Source: Parasitella parasitica
Taxonomy: Eukaryota; Mucoromycota; Mucoromycetes; Mucorales; Mucoraceae
DNA: 38,604 nucleotides
Direction: 5' to 3'
NCBI GenBank assembly: GCA_025201805.1
Contig: MU619283.1
Location: 173,753-212,356, forward strand
Positions 33,701 to 38,604 of the stretch are shown in pieces. The notes beneath the pieces are model-generated. The model was not told the DNA's origin and did no database searches. It saw nothing but the letters and a program-made list of their open reading frames with translations. Every line of letters starts with the position of its first letter. Position 1 is the stretch's first letter. The position numbers and the translations under genes were made by a program.

Positions 33701-34543
33701 ATCCAGATATGCATAATAGTCCTAACTCTACTCCATCCTCTACGAATAATGGAGACTGGATAAATGGCTTGTATTCTTCGCTGCAAAATGACACAATAGA
33801 CCAAGGTAAAATTCAATTTTCGGCAGTACTAATGTGAATGATGCTAACTTTCTGTTGCAGTGAATGCTCAGCAGCAGCAAATCCAACAGCAGCAACAACA
33901 ACAGCAACAACAACTGGACCAAAATCAAAGACACTATCAGCAACTGCAACAACAATTGCAACAGCAGCAACAGCTATCACATGTATCAAACAACTATCAA
34001 GAATCAAACAACTATCAAGATCCAGAGCCTTATTCTTTGAGACAATTTGGCTTGGCAACAGAATCAACGTCTGCTCCTATAAATAATAATAATCAAGCAT
34101 TCAATTTTCAGCCCTCCTACCAAGTAAATGCAAATATCAATGGCAACATGCTACCCTTCATGCCTCCTATGAATCCGTCCGATAGCTTTTTGTTTGGCTT
34201 GGCCGATAATGGATTTTCCGCACCAGTGAATTCTCAACCTACAATAACAGCCTATGAGGCAGTTCCCAATACAAATACCAACAATGTAACAATCAATACT
34301 AATAATACTAATAATACACCAACTACAAACTCTTTTACTACTCAGTCATCACCAGCTACAACATCCAACAATCTCTTAGATCAAACTATATTTAGGAATA
34401 GACCTGATAATCCCTTCTGGGCTGTTCCTAGCAGTATTGAATTAGATGATTGGACCGCTTACTTACTCCCGCAACAATCAACATCAAACGTGCAAGTAAC
34501 CTCTCAAGCATCATGGAATCCAACTGCTCAAGGTTGGATGTAA
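30725..34543 (+). CDS. Zn2Cys6 fungal-specific transcription factor
   Basis: Nine exons (30725-31017, 31073-31174, 31239-31265, 31323-31907, 31959-32307, 32374-32385, 32449-32983, 33038-33805, 33861-34543) give 1117 aa. A binuclear zinc cluster at residues 98-127 reads CDACRRKKIKC, then eight residues, then CKNCKSSKLEC. It is followed by AKKRGPPKGYIEVLENRLKRME, the linker and coiled-coil dimerisation element, itself assembled from three exons. The middle region is a fungal_trans domain, starting YFAYIHPGLPVVN near residue 336 and including AQDLGLHRQ and WWSVYIMDKWSAAATGRP. The C-terminus is Gln-rich then Asn/Thr-rich, a probable activation region, and carries a 17-bp direct duplication encoding SNNYQE/SNNYQD (about 33987-34020). 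Layout and loop resemble XlnR/xylanase-regulator-like factors, but targets are unknown. An in-frame ATG at 30692 would add 11 residues; 30725 is preferred. Confidence 0.92.
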
Positions 34544-34744
34544 TATAGACTTAAATATTTCTTGTAATTTTCATTCATGCATAAAATTGCGTATGATACG
34601 CTTAAAGTTGTTTATCCATATAAAAATTATGATGGGATGGCTTAAAAATAAAAGGGCATAAGAAATTTGCACAAAAAGAAGCATACATAGACTTCGCCAA
34701 GTAAACTGACATCATTGAATAGGGATGTGCAGAATTTCTACGAG

Positions 34745-35829
34745 CTAAGCAACATTTGGAGAATCTCCAGCTTCAAGTTTTGCTGGGGAATTTTCGTATT
34801 GATCGTTGACTTTCTCGTTGATCTCAGGACTGTCAGCTTTACCTGCTTTACGAGCAACATAATCTCGACCCCAATGGATCAATACTTGGATGAAAAATAT
34901 TACTACACAAATGATGGCAACTGCAAAATACCAAATGGCAGCTGAAGAACCTTGCTGCCAATTTAAAAAGGGGTAAATCCAAATGCCTTGACTAATAAGT
35001 AATAATTTCAATTAAAGTCAGAAACTGTTTCACCAATACTGAGATGTTTGTAGCACTTACACAGCATAAACAATAAAAGCAAACAGCATGTAACAAATCA
35101 TTGTGACCAAGGGAAAAATAACCATGCGGACAGAAATCCTCATTCGATTCAGAAGAACATCAATGATCATCAAGAAAAAGGAAACACCGTGCACAGAAAC
35201 ATTCAACCACGTACCGACAGTATTTGCTGTTTAGGTTATAAGTCTATTTTGCGTATTGAGAAATAAATCATTGTATACATACTAGCTGCCATTCCCTTTG
35301 CCAAGATAGCCCAGTACACTACAGGAGTTACAATACTTGTAATTGGGTTAATTCAATTGCTACTGTTTATGCGTGTACTTTTTTTAGGGCATGAATGCTC
35401 CTTACTTGAATGTTATAACAGTGGAGTATAAGTATACATAAAGATAATTCAAAAATGCATACTGTTCCAAGAAGAAGGAAACCTTCTTTGTATAAAGGTA
35501 GCGAAAATGATGAATTAATGAAGTCTAAATTTTTTGGTTATATCAGCACAAGTAATCGATTTGCCCGCTGTACTTACGACTTGATATGCATGCAGACCGA
35601 TAAATGTCATTGATGTGAAATAATGAAAAAATGTTCCACTTCTATTAATCCCAATATCTGTCCAAAGCACAATTGTAGAATACAACGTCAAAACTGATCG
35701 AATAATGAAGAAAGTTTTCGATGAAACCCAGTGGGAAGTAACTGAATGCTCAGGCACAAATGCATCGAAACCAAACCATCGAACAATCGCATATTCGGAT
35801 GTTTCTAAACTTTGATCTTGGTAAATCAT
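34745..35829 (-). CDS. Multi-pass membrane protein (FAR-17a/AIG1- or Rolling-stone-like)
   Basis: Five exons (35578-35829, 35406-35524, 35283-35335, 35061-35226, 34745-34991) give 278 aa. About six TM segments are visible, for example FFIIRSVLTLYSTIVLW, FFHYFTSMTFIGLHAYQV, FLNYLYVYLYSTVITF, IVTPVVYWAIL, VSVHGVSFFLMIIDVLL, FPLVTMICYMLFAFIVY and YFAVAIICVVIFFIQVLIHW. The combination TPVVYW, then VHGVSFFLMIIDVLL, then a YxxFxxxVY and an IYPFLNW motif is the pattern shared by FAR-17a/AIG1 and Rolling-stone-type proteins. AIG1/ADTRP proteins hydrolyse fatty-acid esters of hydroxy fatty acids; whether this fungal protein does so is unknown. The C-terminal tail of about 40 residues is hydrophilic. 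The start opens a short soluble N-terminus. Confidence 0.7.
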
Positions 35830-37705
35830 ACTTGTTGACAGGGGGAAAAGGAGAAAAGAAGATGACCAAATGGATACATCAAGAAAAAAGAAAAAGTTTT
35901 TATATCAAATGAAGTTTGTGTAATGCCAATTCAAGCACAATGGTTTCGATTTGACTGTACTCTTTCTCTCGAGATGTTTGGCATGTTCTCCGAGAACAAT
36001 GGCACATTCAGATACAACAGATTTAAAAGCAAGCCCAAACTCTGCTTTTTATAATACAAATATGTAGGGTGTGGCCTAACAATGGATTCTAAGCTAGATT
36101 TGCGTATATGCCATGGAAAAAATTACTGTTTTTGAAAAATTGTGCGCGAATGGGTATATATGCCCGTTCTCATGATACAGACATGTAAAGCTGTGCTTCA
36201 TTCAATTTCCAACTTTGCTCAAATGAGATTTATTGTGGGCTTCTTGATTTCAAATAAATGTTGTTTATTTCTGATCATGTTATTAGTACGCCTCTCTCAG
36301 TACCATTTCATTATTCGGGTTCTATAGCACGTGGTTTGGAGACCATTTTTTTTACATCGGATCATGGTATATTTTTGGCTTTTTCTTTTTCCCTCTTGAC
36401 TTAGGCGAGCTGGTCTGGCTATGCTGTTATTTGAACTATTATACTGACTATTTTATTTTTTATTCTTAATAAAATGTCTCATTCAACCATAAAATAAAGA
36501 GCATTTGTCATATCAGAGGCTACATATACCAAGGTCTCAATCTACATTGATGTCTGGATACACCATAGGTGATGATTGATTTACACTCTACAAGCCTATA
36601 TAGTGGACTTCTTAATTTTGTTTTTAATTGTTAATACTGTTTATTATACATAATGTACCGTAATGGTAATTTGCATGATGTCTATTAAGCATTGGTGGCA
36701 TATTAAATTATCATTATCATAGAGCAGTCTAGTAGCCCTTACCTTGATCAACGTGCTTTCCTTATTGCATCTGGTGGAATTTGTATGCTTTGCTATATTT
36801 TGACAATGCTAAAGTAGTTGAGGCTTGATAGCTTTATTCAAATATTTATTTTTTGAATGATATAGGGAAAGGAATTATGTTCTAATATTTAAACTTTAAG
36901 AGATTTATTCAATATTCTCTTACAGTCATGTAGGATATATACACAGGGAACCTGGGGGAGGGTTCCATCCCTCAAGAGTACAGAATTTGATGACCTCATA
37001 GAACATATACTTATCACATTAAGCTACTTGGTTTTTACCTTAACAAAGAGTAGAGCATTTACACAGTTTACAATCACAATCAAATATTCGGCATTATATT
37101 AGTTTATAATTAGATTGAGTGATTCAGCTTTCGGTTAGCAAATGATCTCGCCCTCTTTCAAACATCTTCCATCCAATACTTGTAAAAGCTTTAAGGCAAC
37201 TAATGCCAAACTACATATTTTTAGTTGAGTATTCAAAATTTTTAATAAGTAGACTCTGAAAAAATGCAAAACAAGCGATTGGGAAGGGGAAACAGTGATG
37301 ATTTTTTCCCAACTTCTGAACTGCTATTTATGTTTTCTTTACATCTGGTTATTTCCTACTCGTAAAACTAATGCCATAATGACTAAAAACACCCCTTTTT
37401 TTTTAAAAAAAACTCACCACGCCCTATAAAACGCTTCCTCTAACTACACTTGTGTCATCTGAATTTTCCAGTTAGACTATGTTCAATTTCGAGAGTTGCA
37501 AGCTATTTCGCACGACTTTTCATTTTGAGTTGTTCTGTTTAAGGAGGAGGGTTTTTTTGCTAAAAAATACATGGTCAACTATTTCAGTTGATTACATGTA
37601 ACTTATCGAAACTCAGCCAAATCAAAAATGACCTTGTAAGTAGTTTCTAAATCTAGAAGAAATATTTGTCTATATGCACCACATCCAAGAAGCGGGGAAA
37701 AAGAT
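35830..37705. other. Gene-poor AT-rich region
   Basis: About 1.9 kb with no supported coding sequence. The only reported frame (36142-36327) is low-complexity hydrophobic sequence without domains. A GC-richer patch at about 36948-36972 contains GGAACC...GGTTCC as a small inverted repeat. Otherwise I see nothing interpretable. Confidence 0.5.
37698..37702 (-). terminator. Pol III terminator (T5)
   Basis: Five T on the minus strand, three bases after the tRNA-His 3' end; a standard RNA polymerase III stop. Confidence 0.75.
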
Positions 37706-37776
37706 GCCGGTAGCAGGAATCGAACCTGCATCATCACGGCCACAACGTGGTATACTAGCCATTATACTATACCGGC
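37706..37776 (-). tRNA. tRNA-His (anticodon GTG)
   Basis: On the minus strand the 71-base sequence folds as a cloverleaf. The acceptor stem is GCCGGTA/TACCGGC, the D arm GTAT...ATAC, and the anticodon loop TTGTGGC gives anticodon GTG. The T arm is GCAGG-TTCGATT-CCTGC. There is no intron. The base before position 1 in DNA is C, so the G(-1) of mature tRNA-His must be added post-transcriptionally by Thg1, as in other eukaryotes. Both internal promoter boxes (A box in the D arm, B box GGTTCGATTCC) are present. Confidence 0.96.
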
Positions 37777-37788
37777 GATCTTGGATGT

Positions 37789-38604
37789 TACAGATGTAAG
37801 TTGTTTTTTATGGTGCTAATTGTTTACCCGCACGTGATCAGAGTCTGAGCCAATTGAAGCTACGTTCCTGAACCTGATGTTGAGTTTTGGGAACGTCTCA
37901 TTTTAGATATATGTATGGAATTATGCTTCATACTTGAAATAAATCGAACTTTCTTACGTTTAAAATACTGTCATATATAATTATTTGCTATTCTATCGCT
38001 GACACCATGGCCAACTTGTGTGATAAAATCCTAACTAGTGGTGATGCTTTAGCAACTAGGTGTCCAAAATAAGCACCAGTGATTAGATTTTACACACAAA
38101 ATGTAGAACTCAATCACTCAAACATCGTAAACTTCAATTAGAACTCCCTTTTAGTTTTTCGCGAACCATTTTCCACTGACGTTATGCTCAAAAAATTGCG
38201 ATCAGACGTTTATTCATCACTAAACTTTAAAAACAATCACTAAAAATAGAATAAGTGATTGATTCATCACCAAGCATTTAAGAGTATCACTGTGAATAAG
38301 AAGAGTGATTAATTCGTCACCAAGAACTCAAAAAAATCACTGAAAAGGTAACACCACAAGGCAATAATAAAAGATGTTCTTCAGTTAATAGGAAATTTTC
38401 TTCATATACATACTACATCACATAAAAATAACTAGTAGAATACTTGATATTTTGCACAGAATGCAATTGATCCATGTTGATACAGTTATTATTAATGTAT
38501 TTTCTATAGAAGATCTAAAAAAAATACAGTGCGGTTTATAATGCAACATGTCTACATTCAATTGAAATTCATTTAAAGACATTGATCAAAGCAGATGATA
38601 TCGA
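37789..38604. other. Right-end intergenic region
   Basis: About 800 AT-rich bases to the end of the window with no supported gene, apart from the 50-bp tandem repeat at 38212-38341. GTGAT and ATCAC words are scattered more widely here (for example near 38038 and 38078). Confidence 0.5.
38212..38341. repeat. 50-bp tandem repeat, about 2.6 copies
   Basis: Imperfect units begin with ATTCATCAC at 38212, 38262 and (as ATTCGTCAC) 38312, giving an exact 50-bp period. Each unit also carries a mid-unit ATCACTG/ATCACTA and ends with AGTGATT, so GTGAT and ATCAC face each other across each unit junction. Confidence 0.85.

Larger units (their letters stand above)
37681..37788. repeat. 10-bp inverted repeat flanking tRNA-His
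   Basis: ACATCCAAGA at 37681-37690 and its exact reverse complement TCTTGGATGT at 37779-37788 bracket the tRNA gene and its terminator. Confidence 0.85.

Noticed and set aside
36142-36327. 61-aa plus-strand open frame
   Set aside because: Hydrophobic low-complexity reading of AT-rich DNA without family resemblance.
38212-38341. CRISPR-like array
   Set aside because: Repeats are tandem and imperfect with no spacers, and the genome is clearly eukaryotic.

Overview
The window is nuclear DNA of a filamentous fungus, most likely an early-diverging Mucoromycota (Mucorales-like) species. The support is compact AT-rich intergenic DNA, many short GT-AG introns of roughly 50-110 nt, long homopolymer and dinucleotide tracts, and gene types common in that group (septin, vacuolar alpha-mannosidase, MpaB/DUF2236 oxygenase, cytochrome b5-acyl-CoA dehydrogenase fusion, Zn2Cys6 regulator). 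Species assignment is not possible from sequence alone. Nothing bacterial or viral was seen. I rebuilt the spliced genes by hand: every join keeps the reading frame and, where I know the family, restores its motifs.

Layout: a septin (+, 19-1590); a 23-exon vacuolar-type alpha-mannosidase (-, 2488-7303); divergent from it, across a 187-bp promoter holding two palindromes, a 14-exon large alpha/beta-hydrolase (+, 7491-11448); a tandem PH-domain protein (+, 11815-13457); an MpaB/DUF2236 oxygenase (-, 13921-15158); a 2-kb nearly empty stretch; a BAX-inhibitor-1 family membrane protein (-, 17228-18236); a cytochrome b5-acyl-CoA dehydrogenase fusion (-, 18595-20355); a decayed MFS sugar-transporter pseudogene (-, about 20999-21505); a Chk2/Rad53-type FHA kinase (+, 22269-24650, interrupted by a 10-N assembly gap in an intron); an orphan four-TM protein (+, 24801-25729); a flavin-containing monooxygenase (+, 25843-27307); an ER protein disulfide isomerase ending in RDEL (+, 27658-29211); a small Shg1/BOD1-like protein (-, 29679-30116); a Zn2Cys6 transcription factor (+, 30725-34543); a multi-pass membrane protein (-, 34745-35829); a mostly empty 1.9 kb; tRNA-His(GTG) (-, 37706-37776); and a 50-bp-period tandem repeat near the right end.

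The genes look like ordinary single-copy housekeeping and accessory genes, not a dedicated cluster or operon-like system. Functional themes are endomembrane and vacuole work (mannosidase, PDI, BI-1), cytoskeleton (septin), DNA-damage signalling (Chk2 homologue), chromatin (Shg1-like) and oxidative metabolism (FMO, acyl-CoA dehydrogenase, MpaB-like). The least explained items are the C-terminal part of the 955-aa hydrolase, the four-TM orphan, complementary triplet repeats in two hydrolase introns, consecutive microexons in the mannosidase, the SQ/TQ-rich tail of the kinase, and short inverted repeats around the tRNA and in the divergent promoter.
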